DNA of 64,000 bases from Septoria linicola (lineage: Eukaryota; Ascomycota; Dothideomycetes; Mycosphaerellales; Mycosphaerellaceae): assembly GCA_024114885.1 (NCBI GenBank), contig CP099419.1, positions 1,426,001-1,490,000 on the forward strand. Reading direction: 5' to 3'. The notes below the pieces were generated by a model. That model did not search any database, was not told where the DNA came from, and saw only the letters and a list, made by a program, of their open reading frames with translations. The position numbers were made by a program, and so were the translations under genes. This document shows, piece by piece, positions 46,101 through 58,042 of this stretch (its first letter is position 1; every line of letters starts with the position of its first letter).

Positions 46101-46403
46101 TTGATACAACCACCAACGACGTGCTATACATGCTATGCTTTTGTACGCTATGCAGAGTGTGCAGTCTATCCATTCACGCTAACGAAGAGGTGTCTTTGAG
46201 GCTACAACGCTAACAAACCAAGCACTATTTCAAATGCCTTTCGTCTCACTGTGCTGTTTCCTCTTCATACTCGTCGTTAATCCCATTCACTTCCGAACGC
46301 CCACGCTCGCTACAAACGCAGCAGAGGTACTAGAAAGTTTCACTATCCAGACTATCCCTCGAGTCTATGTCACCCGTAAGTAATGGTTCTTTTACCGCTA
46401 GCT
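43104..46403. other. 3.3-kb gene-poor stretch
   Basis: Many overlapping short frames on both strands, none with a recognisable domain, signal peptide or splice-consistent structure. The minus strand at 44308-44805 (for example VELQGGAAVFDQLTSF) and 44205-44528 has some coding-like composition and could be remnants. No terminal repeats or transposase were recognised. It includes the likely promoter of the zinc-cluster gene and the 3' side of the large scaffold gene. Confidence 0.4.
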
Positions 46404-49400
46404 TCATGTCGCGAAGCGACTGTACAGGCTCTCCACTGATTTCGTACCTTGTGCTCCGGGAACTGGCTTTCTCCTTACAGTACCAGACGCAGGAGGAGTG
46501 TCCACCATGACCGGCTTTGTGTTGCTCGGAGTTCTCGAGCTACCCATGGGTCTTGGACCAGTCAAGCCACCCTTCCGGGCCGGGCTGTTCAGGTTGATTG
46601 CCTTAGCGGACGCCACTTGCGGGTCTGGAGACATCTGTTGTGCAACCACTGTCAGCGATCCTTTATCCTAGTATGGCAACACACCCTATGCATGCCCCCA
46701 CTTGACGCGGTGACGCTCATGCAACCCCCGGCACTCTCAGTGACTGCCCAAAAGGATATAGCTCAACTTACATTTCTTCCACTGTCCGTCTCCAGGCTAT
46801 ACCTCACTTCCTCGATTGGCTCCAAAAGATGCCCAGAGCCGTACGGTGAAGAATGGTATCCACCTTTGCTGAAACCACTATTGCTATATTGTGGCTCTTC
46901 CCACTCTTCGGGGTCGTCGTACTTGATCTTCGGGGGCACTGCAGGCTTCTGCTGTGGGACGAGCGGGTCAGAGTCGGCGCTGCCTCTGCGATTGCCAGGC
47001 TTGTCACGGCTATTCATGCTCACTGGACTGAGAGGCTCCGCTTGTGTGAGGCGATGGCGTGCAAGACCCGCTGTACCAGAAGAGCCCCATGCCGAAGGAT
47101 CAAAGTCACTGACCGTCTGCTGCGACAGGTCGGAATTGGTGCCTGCCGGATCATCGAATGAATGTGCCTGAGACTCCAGGGTATTCTGGTGCCGAGACGT
47201 TGTGCCCTGTCGTGGCTGCGGGTGCTGTAGGAGCAGGGAGTTGCGGTGAGCCTGATACTTCGGGTCATCAAAGAGCGCCTCATCATCCTCTTGCACCGGA
47301 GACGCGCCCTGATCGTAGTCGTACGAAGGACGTTGCTTGGCCGATGCTTCGGAAGGTATCAACGGAGATGGAGTCCGCGTGATCCTGCTACTGGCCTGGC
47401 TACGCATGCTGCGGGTTTCTCCATACTGCCCTGCTGCATGCTGCCGGGGCAGGGTATCCTTGGAGCGCAGGGAGTAGCCATCGTCATACTCATCCAAAGA
47501 GGATCGGGAGGAATCGAAAGATTTCTTTGGCTCTTGTGTCTCTCTGGGACTATCGAGCGTAGCTGGCTCCGGTGCTGCAGATGAGGCTGTGGTACGTGAC
47601 CAGCGGGAAACCTTCGGCACGCTAATGCCGAACAAAGAGGAGCTGTTACTTTTGTGCTTGCGTTGCTTATCCGGTGTGTGGTCGTTATTGGCTGCCACAG
47701 CAGGCTGCGGCGGCGTGTTTCTCGGAGATAAACCTAGGTTTCGCTGCCGATCCTGCGTTGGCGTCAACATCCTCTCGTTGTTTTCGAACTGATGGCTGAG
47801 CACGCGTGCTTCGTGTGGCTCAAGTTCGTCGTCGCTTTCTTCGAGGACCGTGCTGACGCGATTATCGGAACCACGACGCCCATCATAGCCAGAGTGGAAT
47901 TGCTGCTTCTCACGTGGCGTGATGGGGAAGTGACCAGATTGGCTTGGTGTACTCGAAGTCCCAGCCTCACCCTCCGGCTCATACCCTGAATCTTGTGTTG
48001 CACGCATATTCTCATAGGTATCCACGCTGTCCATTGTGTAAGACCTGTTCAATGGCGCGCCCTGACCCTGCTGGTACTTCAGGTCTTCCACATTGTCCAG
48101 GATCTGCATGAGCATGTCTTCTACTCTAGCAAGATCTTTGGCGCTCTTGCCTCCGGTCAAACCCTTTAGCGCACGACTCAGCACACCCTTGCGTTTGGTC
48201 TGGATATCTTCTTCCGAGTTGACTTGTCGTCGTGGCGTTCGTGGCGAAGGCATTGGCTGCGGACGAGGACCGCTGAGCACTCTCTGTGCGGTCATCTCGG
48301 CATCCCGATCAGTGTTCTGCATGATCAGCTTGTCCTGCTCCGCAATAAATTTCTTCATTTCATCAAACGAAGACCGCATTTCTGCTGCGCTGCGGACAAG
48401 CGTTACCAAGATCTCCGTATCGCGAGCGTTGCGCTGAGCATCTCGTACAGTCAAGTGGTCCATGAGAGCGACGATATCCTTCGACTCAATACCGTCCATG
48501 CCTTTGCCAGTAGAGGCGTCGTACAGAGGCGAATCCATGCCATGCGAATTACCACTGACGTGACGCAAATGTCTTGGATCCGATTTTGGAGCCGCGAATG
48601 GATCATCATCACCGAGATCTTGCGCATCCATGGCACGATGGTACTCGTCCAAGTCTTGCTTGCCATACAGCTCAGCTTTTGGCGTTACTCCACCTCCTGA
48701 TCGAGTGCGTCCGTCCGTAACATAGCCCTCGTCACGGAACGAGCGGCCTGTTGGGGTTCCTTCACGATCTATGTCGCCCATGTGATCATCGACCTTGGGC
48801 TGGCGCGTACCATGGTTAGTAGCAAAGGCAGCAGCGCCGCCAGCAGCGGCAGCAGAGAGCAGCGCACTCTTTCCAAAACCTTTCTGTTCGGAACTGTTGC
48901 GATTGCTCTCTGGCTCTGGGGTGTAAGGCCACGTAGACTTTCCAGTGATGTCGCCACCGAGTGGGCCTTGGATGATGGAAGGGTTGGTCTGTAGATCTGA
49001 TTGCGAGTCGTAATGACCAATTTCGGGCAATGGATCCTCTGCAAGAGGCAGTCCACTCGCGGTCATGACAGGTCCTTCGTCGGATCGCTGCTCGTACAAC
49101 TCTCTGACGGGACTTTGAGCAGGGGACTGCTCTGAAAGGTTTCGCGCATGTCCTTTGATCGCAGCCCAGCGATCTTGACTCGGCATGCTCTCGCTCAACG
49201 TTGAGCCATTGTAAAGAGGCGACTTCTCTTTTCCCATGTCCTGAAGTTGAGCCGCCATCCTGTCACTGTAGGTACCGCCGTTCGACTTTCGGGGATCGCT
49301 TGCTGAAGACAGCATATTACTGCTGATCGTGGAGGGCTCCATCAGGGACGCAACTGCCGATTCGACTGCCACGGGAGTGTGCACATAGTTATGTGCAAGA

Positions 49401-51904
49401 CCACCAATGTCAAGATCGCGCACACCTTGTTCGCCATCTTGTCCTGCGTCAGAGTGATTGTCGAGGTAACTGTCGTCCGTATACATCGTGAAGCGCTTCG
49501 AGTCTTCTGGATATGGATTCGTTTGGTACGAGTCACGATTGGTCGCCATAGAGTCGCGATACTGATCGTTGATGATGTGCTGTCTTTCGAGCCACTCATC
49601 TGCAGTCTCTGCACCAGGTGTCCCTGTGCCTTCTCTCCAGAAGGCTGCATCAGGTCGCTCAAGACTGGTATCATACTCATTGATACTCGCATCGCGCGAG
49701 TGCTTCGCAGATTGAGCGAGTCTCTGTGTGGTAGGCGCAGAGTCTGAACGAAGCGAAGATGGCGACTGCTGGCTCTCACGTAGACGACTAGCGGATGCTC
49801 GTGATGCCGCACTCCTAGGTCGTAGACCCTGTGGGATGAGAGGATCGTCCTCGAATGTCCTTCGAAGGCTGGAAACGCTTTGCACAGGACTACCGTTGCT
49901 GATCTTGCGCCGAGGCGCAGCATCGCCATATCCGTCTGCATCCACGTGTCGGCTGTCAAGACCTTTTGCGACTGCAGCTCCGCCGAGGCCAGCTGCGGCC
50001 AGTGCTGCTAGTCGCGTCTTGTTTGATACGCCACCGTTCGGACTCCGCGCACTCGATGGGCTCTCTGCCGAGGGACTATCCAAGGGTGAATTGCGAAGTG
50101 GTAGATTTGTGAGACTCATGCCAAGGTTTCTATCCTGCCGTGATGTTGGCCGCGTGGGAGTGCGAGAAGATGCAGGCGACATGGCGTCTCCGACGGACCC
50201 GCGGGACACTTCTCGAATGGGCGTTCGCATTCCCGCCGAAGCTCTTGACGATGGTCGATCTGAGCCTTGGGACAGTATGCTCTCTCTCGTCACCTCGGAA
50301 TCATTGATCGCACTCGCCATCGGCATCGCCGGGACATTCTCCTTCTGCAAGTGCAGCTCATCAATAGAGTCGTTGATGCTAGCGGAGCGGCTGCGACTGC
50401 TTCTCGATTTAGTGCGCCTCTTTCGCCGCTCGCTGAGGTCGCCGTGAGAGTCGTGATGTTTCAATGCTGCAGATGTCAAGGCACCACCTGCAACGCCCGC
50501 TGCCAGTCCAGCTGCTGCCGCGCCACGGAGTCCATTGGTGCTTCGGCTCGACTTCTTGTGCAGTCTTTCTTCTGTTTCGTAGCTGCCCTCTCTCGAGTGT
50601 CTGCCAGATGATCGGCGACTGCTCGATGGCCTCTCAGCGTGCTCGCGACTCGGTTTGCGGTGCTTGACACGCTCAGAGTCTCCTCGAGACAGTACAACTC
50701 CCGGATCATCTCCATCGCGATTGAGTACGACCTTCGGCTTAGAAGTCAGATGCGGCGTGCTTGAGGATTTGCTGACCTTTCTCTCCAAGCTTGTACTGCT
50801 CTCATTGACGGAGCCTCGCCTACTGTCATCGTACTTGTGTAGCTTGCGGTCAATTTTCTGCTCCTCCTTCATCTGATTGATTTCAGGTAGGATCATTCGC
50901 TTGATTGTGTCCTCAACCATTTCCAGCAATTTCGGATTGTTCGTCATGCTGCGCGCCTGCGAAGTGCCCGATCTGTACGAGCGATCACTCCTGTTCGAGA
51001 GCAGACTAGACTCCGCACCAGTCACCGCATCGTCATCGGTGCGTTGTGACTTGGAGGACCGTCGTCGTCGCTCGTGTGTCGACTCTTCGTAGTCATAATC
51101 TTTGCCGCTCGACCGGCTCGACTTGCGAGGCCTGGTCGCAGAGGCACCTAGCTTCTCCATAACCTTTTGCGTAATCCGATCGCGGCTGTTTGTCCTGCTT
51201 TGACTTCCGGTACGTTGTGGTGTCCTGAGATATGCTGTCTCCTTCACTGGCGTGGCGTCATCATAGCTAAGCTCACTCTCCATGAGAGAATTCTCGCCTT
51301 CCAACATGCTGTCCGGTGGCATAGACGAGACATTCGACTCGACTGGCGCATACATCAGCCCACGCGATGAGCGGTCTGGTCGTGAGACGTCGCTGCCATT
51401 CAACACCTCGATCTCGACTGGTGGGTGTCCGGAAACGTTGCTGCCCGAGGAGCCACTGAGCTCAGTACCCTCCGTCTGCGCCTTGCTGTTTGGCAGTGGT
51501 ATCCTTCGTGTGTAAGAAGCCTTGCGATCACCTCCAATGGATGTGATCTGAACACTATCACTACCGCTCCTGCCCTTCTTGGCTGAGCTCGGCGTGACTT
51601 TGACACGGACACTTGGTCTGTTCCGACTCTTATCGCCCGTCTTGGAGGCTTCAAAGTACTCAATCAACAAGCTCGTCTGACTCTTTTGACGGCCGTGCTT
51701 GCCAATGCTGCCGTCCTTGCCCCCGGCAGTAATCTTCTGGGTCGAGATGGTGATAGGTCGTCCGTCCTCGGGGATGGTATAGTGTGTCTTGTCGGTCCTC
51801 GTGGTGACGTTGGTCGCAACTTCCGTGTCTCCACCACTCGTGTCGTTCTCATCCATAGACTCGGTCGGCGCTGGCAGCGGCGGACGGCGAGAGTCCACGC
51901 CCAT
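46404..51904 (-). CDS. very large disordered scaffold-like protein conserved in filamentous fungi
   Basis: Exon 1 is 51904-46772 and exon 2 is 46634-46404, with a 137-base intron (GTAAGT...ACAG, phase 0); 1787 residues. An in-frame ATG seven codons upstream (51925) is possible. The N-terminus has conserved-looking blocks (SLLIEYFEASK, RPSVRVKVTPSSAKK, KASYTRRIPLP, HPPVEIEVLN). Three Ala/Gly-rich hydrophobic segments sit at about 460-480, 631-645 and 1015-1030. A helical region (about 1140-1200, DAQRNARDTEILVTLVRSAAEMRS) probably forms a coiled coil. Most of the rest is Ser/Arg/Asp-rich and disordered. From memory such proteins are widespread in Pezizomycotina; a structural or tethering role (for example at septa or the cell cortex) is a guess. 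Confidence 0.8.
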
Positions 51905-53860
51905 CTTAGATTCCAAACAGAACACAAGAATCGGTGCGTTGTTGACACATTACTTCCAGCAGTGGGGGCGTTTCAGCGCTGCCCTCGTCGCAAACGACTG
52001 GAATTGGTGCAATGTTGTTTTGGTGGCGGGTGAATTATCGGCTTGTTGTTGCACCGCATGCACCAGGTTGCCGGCAGTGCGAGTGTACGTTGCTGTCCTC
52101 TTGCAGGACTTTCTTGTGTAACAGAAATTGCACGCGCGAGCCGTAGTGAATGTGATGTGTTCACTTCTGTACAGCGTATGTGTGTGTGGTATGAATGATG
52201 TGAACTGGACGAACAGATCCGAGCGCATTCAAGAGAGCAAGGATGTATGTAGTCGTTGCTCTGATGTGTTGGCTCCCGCTTCAGATCGACCTGCGCTAGA
52301 TCGCACTAATTCGTGGTTTCCTCAAACACCTGCACTTGCTCACGCTTCCAATGAGATGACCGGCTGCGGCCAGGCGATAGCAGCTCGATAGGGTAGCAAA
52401 GATACAACAGCAAGCCGAAGCCTGGGGTCAAAACAATACCGACTACGAATCGCAATACACACAGCCGCCGACCATCGACTCTTGTGGCTGGCGCACTGAC
52501 AAGGTTCAGTCTAATCGTTGCCAGTGAGACGGCCACATCCTTGTCGACGATCCGCCTATGCCCCACGGAGGCAATACCGCTATTCTTCTCTGGCGACCTG
52601 TCTTCTGTCGTTATTCTGATGCTCGTGAAGACAGATTTCTCGTCAGAAAAATGTCTACCGTGAAGTCATACAAGGCAAGATATCGATAGGCTGGACGCGA
52701 CGTTTGCACCAACTGCCAGATTCTCTGGTGCCGCGCCATTCGGAAGAGCAACGAAGCCACAACAGCCAAACGGTGAACGCAACGTACGCTCTCACGACTC
52801 CACCCTACGAGGGCCATCTGCTGCATGCAGCGTGATGCCAACCTCTTCCAATGTGCTAGCATCCACTGGTCGTCTACTCACATCATGATCGGAGAGCATT
52901 GAATGCTACCACAAGCGAGGAAGCTCTCTCTTCACTCAAAGGCTCCTCTGAATCAATGTTCCAGCCAACCAAACAAAACATACTACCCCTTTCAGGCATG
53001 AACGCATATATCCACGCACGCATGTGCATGGCTCACCATCATCCTCAATATCGACCTTCCACGTTGCTGCCACTTCATCCTCTGATCCTCTAGAACGAAA
53101 GATGCTTCCATGTCCTACGAATATGACGGGAGCATCAGATTCTGCTCACCGGTAAGCCTGCATAACCATCCTAGCGAATGAGAAGCTCTAGAAGGATCTT
53201 TGTCGGCCATCGTGGCTGAGATCTGCCGGGTTCTGCTAGGAGAGAGTAGAAACATGGCTCGGCTCTCGTCGAGCTGGCTGCCGTTGCAGTAGCCTGCCAG
53301 CCGGCCGCTTCGGCATCGTCAACGGTCGTCAGTGTACCTACGCAACGTTGCGGTATGAGTGATGCCAAGATAGGATGTGATTTTTGCTATTGTCAGGCCA
53401 AAAATGTTGCTTCTCATGGCTTCAACAAGGATAGCTTGCTTGAGACGCTTCGTCTACCAGCCAATCGGTAGGTTCGCACAATGTTAGAGCTCCATGTGCT
53501 CGCGTAGGATTTTGTTGGGCGGTGAACGTGGTGTGAACACTAGTACACGTTCTTTCAATGCTTTCATTCGGTTTTAATCATCTCTACTCTCAAAGCTGTA
53601 TTGTACCGTGGCCGACGAGGAGGGCATATACAAAGCGCGCAAGCTATGCTTCCATCAATCATACCACATTACCAGCCTCCAATCTTCGATGGCATTGACA
53701 TTGCATCAACCGTGCTTTGTGGTCAAGCAGTATACGGACGACGTGCCAGCTGCTCCGACTCCCTCTTACTCTTGCTTTGCTTCTTCATTCTGTCCGCCCT
53801 TGACTTGCGTTCTTTTCTTTCATCCCAGTAAGCATGAGACTGGATGAGACTACGGCATTC
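51905..53860. other. intergenic, nearly 2 kb
   Basis: Upstream region of the scaffold gene and 3' side of the MAP kinase gene. Minus-strand frames at 52611-52862 and 52306-52566 contain hydrophobic stretches (GIVLTPGFGLLLYLCYPIELL) and could belong to a small membrane protein, but no start, splice or homology supports it. No gene is called. Confidence 0.4.
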
Positions 53861-55275
53861 CTATTGCCGCATAGCATCCAGTCCCTGCAACTCTCGCTCC
53901 AAATCGTGTTGTCCGCCACCAACAGGAGCCTGGCCCAATTCTTGAGGTCGAGGATCCTCGTACGCTCGCGGGTCGTAGTGCTCCGGGATCGGCACTTGCT
54001 GCTGCTGAGGTTGATGCTGAGCGTGGTTGTACTGTGGCGCTCGCACACTTTGACGGAAACGGCGCACTTCGTCCAAGATCATCTGCCTCATCTCTGGCAC
54101 TTCATCTACAACCTCGAAGCCGAAATCGAAGCCTGTTGGGCAGGCTGGCTCATCGGAGGCATCGTGCCAGATGGCGAGGTAGCGGTGCTCGAGGGCGTCT
54201 TCGACTGAAATACGCTGCGAGGGGTCGAACGCGAGCATGCGGTCCAGGAGGTCCAGCGCATCTGGGTTGGCACGAGGGAATAGCTGCTGGAAAGGAATCT
54301 TCGACATGTATGGAAGATTGCGAACGTATTCCTGCGCGCGAGGAGAGCCAATGCGCGCAAGAGTGGATTCTGATGGTGTGCCCAAGTAGTGAAGGATCTG
54401 GTTCAATTGGTCGACGTAGTCGCGGCCCTTGAAGAATGGTTTGCTGCCCAGCAGCTCGGCGAGAATGCATCCAACAGACCAGACATCGACTAGAGTATGT
54501 CAGTAGAGGTTCCTCACTCAATGGTGTCGTTCCCACATACTAGCTTTAGTGTAGCTCTGGAAGCTCAACATGATCTCTGGTGCACGGTACCATCTCGTGG
54601 CAACGTATTCTGTCATGTATCCTGCGTTCTCCTCTGGGTCAATGCTGAAACCTCGCGCGAGACCAAAGTCGGCAATCTTGAGCTCGCAGTCGGCGTTGAC
54701 GAGCAAGTTTCCGGGCTTCAAATCACGGTGCAGCACATTGGCACTGTGGATGTATTTCAGACCGCACCTGAACTCTATCGTCAGCGGATGACAGAATGTC
54801 AGGATTGCCGAAGAACTCACAAAATCTGGTAAATGAAGGACTGGAAGTGAGCATCAGTCAGTGGTTGTCCTGATCGGATGATGGCAGCCAAATCACACTC
54901 CATCAGTTCTGTATCATGAAATGTCAGTGCTGTTCCTGTGAGCAGAGGTTATGCCAACCTACCTTCGTACAAGTAGCACTCGTTGAAGCTCTCTGGACGA
55001 GGAATGTCCATGTCGTATAAACAGGTGATGTTCCTGTGACCTCTGAAATGCTGCAACAGCTTCACCTCGCGCAGGGCGCGCTTGGCCAGAATCTTCTTAC
55101 TGAAGACATTGGTGATCTTCTTGATGGCGACACCCTCGCCGCTCTGGTTGTTGGTGGCAGCACAGACAATACCATATGCGCCCTGTCCAAGCTCTTTCGT
55201 GACCGTGTATCGCTCGTCGACGATGAATTCTTGGTTGAAGACCTTGAAGGTCTTTCTTCCGTTCAGGTCGCCCAT
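53861..55275 (-). CDS. SLT2: cell-wall-integrity MAP kinase (SLT2/MpkA type)
   Basis: Four exons, 55275-54963, 54908-54821, 54767-54541 and 54489-53861, with introns of 51-54 bases in consistent phase; 418 residues. The glycine loop is GQGAYGIV, the catalytic lysine is in VAIKKI, HRD is at 147-149 and DFG at 167-169. The activation loop carries TEY at 186-188 (AGYMTEYVATRWYRAPE), the dual phosphorylation site of ERK-type MAP kinases. The C-terminal tail is Gln/Pro-rich, as in fungal Slt2 homologues. The kinase acts below Bck1 and Mkk in the cell-wall stress pathway. Start chosen at MGDLNGRKTFKVFNQEF, the conserved N-terminus. Confidence 0.96.
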
Positions 55276-56234
55276 GATGTGTGGAGTCGGTCGAGTAGTC
55301 TCTGGATCGCAAGCCGGGGACAAGATCCTTTGGGTGGATGTTGGTAGTCCTAGACTGACTGAGTGTGCCTCCAAAGCGCACGCGCGCGGCTAGCTTTACG
55401 GCAGCTGTGGATTTTCTTTGACCTTTTCCCCGTCCCTGCAGCAAGGAAGCTTCTTCACCGGTTGAAGCGTGATGATGAAGATGATGATGGAGTAGTGTAG
55501 CTAGCTCCCCACTATGCAGCATGCATGTATGAGCGTGTGTTCAGCAAAAGTCACCCGTCTTTTTGTTTGTTTGATGCGGGCCCTTGGTGACGGATTGGGA
55601 AAGCGGAAGAAGGGAGAGGCTGTTATGAGGACATACAACGAGCGACAGGCAACACGCAGGCGGTCAGTCTGCAATCTCTGGAACGAACGGTAGAGGATTC
55701 ACTTGATCCGAGTCGGGGTGATTCGATGGTAAGCAACGTACGGCACAGAGAGAGTGACCAGCATCTGTTTCTCTGCCTCTCACACATCCCACTTCGTCAG
55801 ATGCTCGCAGCGAGGGGTCTCTCGTGCTGTGTCTCCACATGCTCCGTTTGATTCGTCGAAGCTGCTGATCGGTTGCCAGGGCCTCATCAGCACTGCTTTA
55901 CGGAGCCGCCGTCTTCTACGATGGGCTCCGCTCGGGCAACGCGAGGCGGTGGATGTGATTCGGAGTGGTCGTTTCGATAGCATATAGAACTATCCGTCAC
56001 CTCCATGTCCAGCTTGTATATAAGCAGCCCCAGAGGTGTGCAGAACAGGGACATGGCATTCTCTGGCGCGGTTGGTCACATGCTCGCGCGTGTAGGAACC
56101 ACCGCAGACAGCCGTGCCTCGGCGATTGCTAGCAAGCGATGGACGGCAGCTCACAAGAGGAGAACGACATCAACATATGTTCGATATCTGACTGGCTGAT
56201 TCGCTCTTGCAACGGCATGCCCATTCACCTCACC
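55276..56234. other. divergent upstream region of MAP kinase and aldehyde dehydrogenase
   Basis: About 960 bases between divergent starts. The MAP kinase side has a long leader with GATGAT repeats (about 55474-55486). The dehydrogenase side carries a TATA box. No gene is seen. Confidence 0.5.
56017..56024 (+). promoter_or_regulatory. TATA box upstream of aldehyde dehydrogenase
   Basis: TATATAAG lies about 120 bases before the first in-frame ATG (56139) and 218 bases before the chosen start (56235). It is the best TATA match in this divergent promoter. Confidence 0.5.
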
Positions 56235-57761
56235 ATGAACGAAATCCCCGAGCTCACTTACACACCCGTCGACGATGTCTCGCGCCGCCACCAGCGAGTC
56301 GTCGACAAGTTCCACACTCATGAGACGCGCCCGATCGAGTACCGGCTCAAGCAGCTGCGCTCGCTGTACTGGGGCCTGAAAGATGCCGAGTCGGCCGTCA
56401 TGGAAGCCTGCATGCTGGACCTGAAGAAGAGTGCCTACGAGACATATCTGACCGAGATTGGCTGGGTGCTGAACGACATCATCTTCATGAGCAAGAACTT
56501 GCAGCGCTTTATGAAAGATGAAAAGGCAGAGGACACCACGCTGACCAACATGCCCATGCGACCTCGCATCCGCAAGGATCCATTGGGTGCGGTATTGATC
56601 ATTGGAGCCTACAACTTCCCCTTCCAGCTCTCTCTGGGCCCGCTGGTCGGTGCCATTGCTGCTGGATGCACTGCGGTGCTCAAGCCCTCCGAGAATGCGC
56701 CTAATGCTGCAAGAGTGATGCAGCACATCATGGAGCAGTCTCTCGACCCGAACGGCTACCAAGTCGTCCAGGGTGCCATTCCAGAGACGACCGCAGTGCT
56801 TGGCTGCAAGTGGGACAAGATCTTCTACACCGGCAACGGAGCCGTAGGCACAATCGTGGCCAAGAAGGCTGCAGAGACGTTGACTCCTGTTACTTTGGAG
56901 CTTGGAGGCCGCAACCCAGCCATTGTCACGAAGAATGCCGACGCACGCCTTGCCGCTCGACGTCTGCTATGGGCCAAGCTCATGAACGTTGGTCAGGTCT
57001 GTGTCAGCCAGAACTACATTCTCGTCGACAAAGAGATCTTGCCCGAGTTCGTCCGCCAGCTCGAAGTTGCCATTGCCGAATTCCAGCCAAAGGGTGCCGA
57101 GCAAGCAGCAGACTATGGCAAAGTCATCAACGAGCGCCAGTGGTCTCGCCTGAAGAGCATGCTCGACAGCACGAACGGCAAGATCTTGCTGGGAGGCCAC
57201 ACTAACAAGGCCACTCTCTTCTTCGAGCCAACTGTGGTCCAAGTCACCGACCAAGACGACCCTCTCCTCGCAGACGAGTCGTTCGGACCTCTCATCCCAA
57301 TTCTCCCAGTTGACGATCTCGACGAGGCCATTCGCGTCGCCAACAAAGTCGACTCCACCCCTCTCGGCATCTATCCCTTCGGCAGCACAGCCGAGACCAA
57401 CAAGATCCTCTCCCAGACCCGCTCAGGAGGCGCCTCGGTCAACGATGCCTTCTTCCACGCCTCCATCCCAACCCTCGCTTTCGGCGGCGTAGGCAACTCC
57501 GGCACAGGCGCATACCGTGGCAAAGCCTCCTTCGACTGTTTCACGCACCGCAGAAGTATCACCACCACACCCGCCTGGATCGAAGGCCTACTGGCAATCC
57601 GCTACCCACCATACACCGACGCCAAGCTGAAGAAGTTCAGGGGCATGTCGGAGCTCAAGCCTGATTTCGATCGCAATGGCAAACCCACCGGTCCTGGCCT
57701 GCTGTGGTGGGTCCTCGGTAAGTCTCAGTACCCGGCTCTGGAGATCAAGAGCAAGCTCTAG
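56235..57761 (+). CDS. aldehyde dehydrogenase, class 3 / fatty-aldehyde type
   Basis: Single exon, 508 residues from the ATG at 56235 (good context CACCATGAAC). Upstream in-frame ATGs at 56139 and 56217 would add 32 or 6 residues. NAD-binding and active-site motifs are present: GAYNFPF, the catalytic glutamate E222 in LELGGRNP and the nucleophile C256 in NVGQVCVSQN. FGGVGNSGTGAYRGKASFDCF is the usual class 3 end. Related fungal enzymes (Hfd1-like) oxidise long-chain or aromatic aldehydes to acids. The last 30 residues (GPGLLWWVLGKSQ) are only weakly hydrophobic, so a membrane anchor is uncertain. Divergent from the MAP kinase. Confidence 0.93.
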   Translation: MNEIPELTYTPVDDVSRRHQRVVDKFHTHETRPIEYRLKQLRSLYWGLKDAESAVMEACMLDLKKSAYETYLTEIGWVLNDIIFMSKNLQRFMKDEKAEDTTLTNMPMRPRIRKDPLGAVLIIGAYNFPFQLSLGPLVGAIAAGCTAVLKPSENAPNAARVMQHIMEQSLDPNGYQVVQGAIPETTAVLGCKWDKIFYTGNGAVGTIVAKKAAETLTPVTLELGGRNPAIVTKNADARLAARRLLWAKLMNVGQVCVSQNYILVDKEILPEFVRQLEVAIAEFQPKGAEQAADYGKVINERQWSRLKSMLDSTNGKILLGGHTNKATLFFEPTVVQVTDQDDPLLADESFGPLIPILPVDDLDEAIRVANKVDSTPLGIYPFGSTAETNKILSQTRSGGASVNDAFFHASIPTLAFGGVGNSGTGAYRGKASFDCFTHRRSITTTPAWIEGLLAIRYPPYTDAKLKKFRGMSELKPDFDRNGKPTGPGLLWWVLGKSQYPALEIKSKL

Positions 57762-57931
57762 CTTAGCGAAAGCGAAGAGAACGTGTGTGTATTGCAGTGC
57801 TGACTACAGACTGCAGGACTCGGCGGAAACAGTTTGACTGGTGGTGCGACGAGATGGGTGATTGTTGCCCTAGTAGTGCAATTGGCCAAGTGGTACAAGA
57901 CGAATTATGCTTGAATGTAGGTATGAAATCT

Positions 57932-57961
57932 CGACGACGACGACAACAACAACAACAACAA
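57932..57961. repeat. trinucleotide microsatellite (CGA)4(CAA)6
   Basis: Four CGA units followed directly by six CAA units in the short gap after the aldehyde dehydrogenase. It is outside any called gene and likely length-variable. Confidence 0.9.
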
Positions 57962-58042
57962 CAGGAAGATAGACAATTGTGTGTGTGTATCATATGAGAT
58001 ATCCAAATCAGACTGCTTGGCTTCAGATAGTCACATCTCCCA

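Noticed and set aside
52306..52862. two adjacent minus-strand frames with a hydrophobic segment
   Set aside because: They are in different frames, with no clear intron between them and no family match.
57762..57997. extension of the aldehyde dehydrogenase by an intron starting at the GTAAGT near 57719
   Set aside because: The frame downstream is open through the CGA/CAA microsatellite only by chance, and the unspliced stop gives a normal class 3 length.
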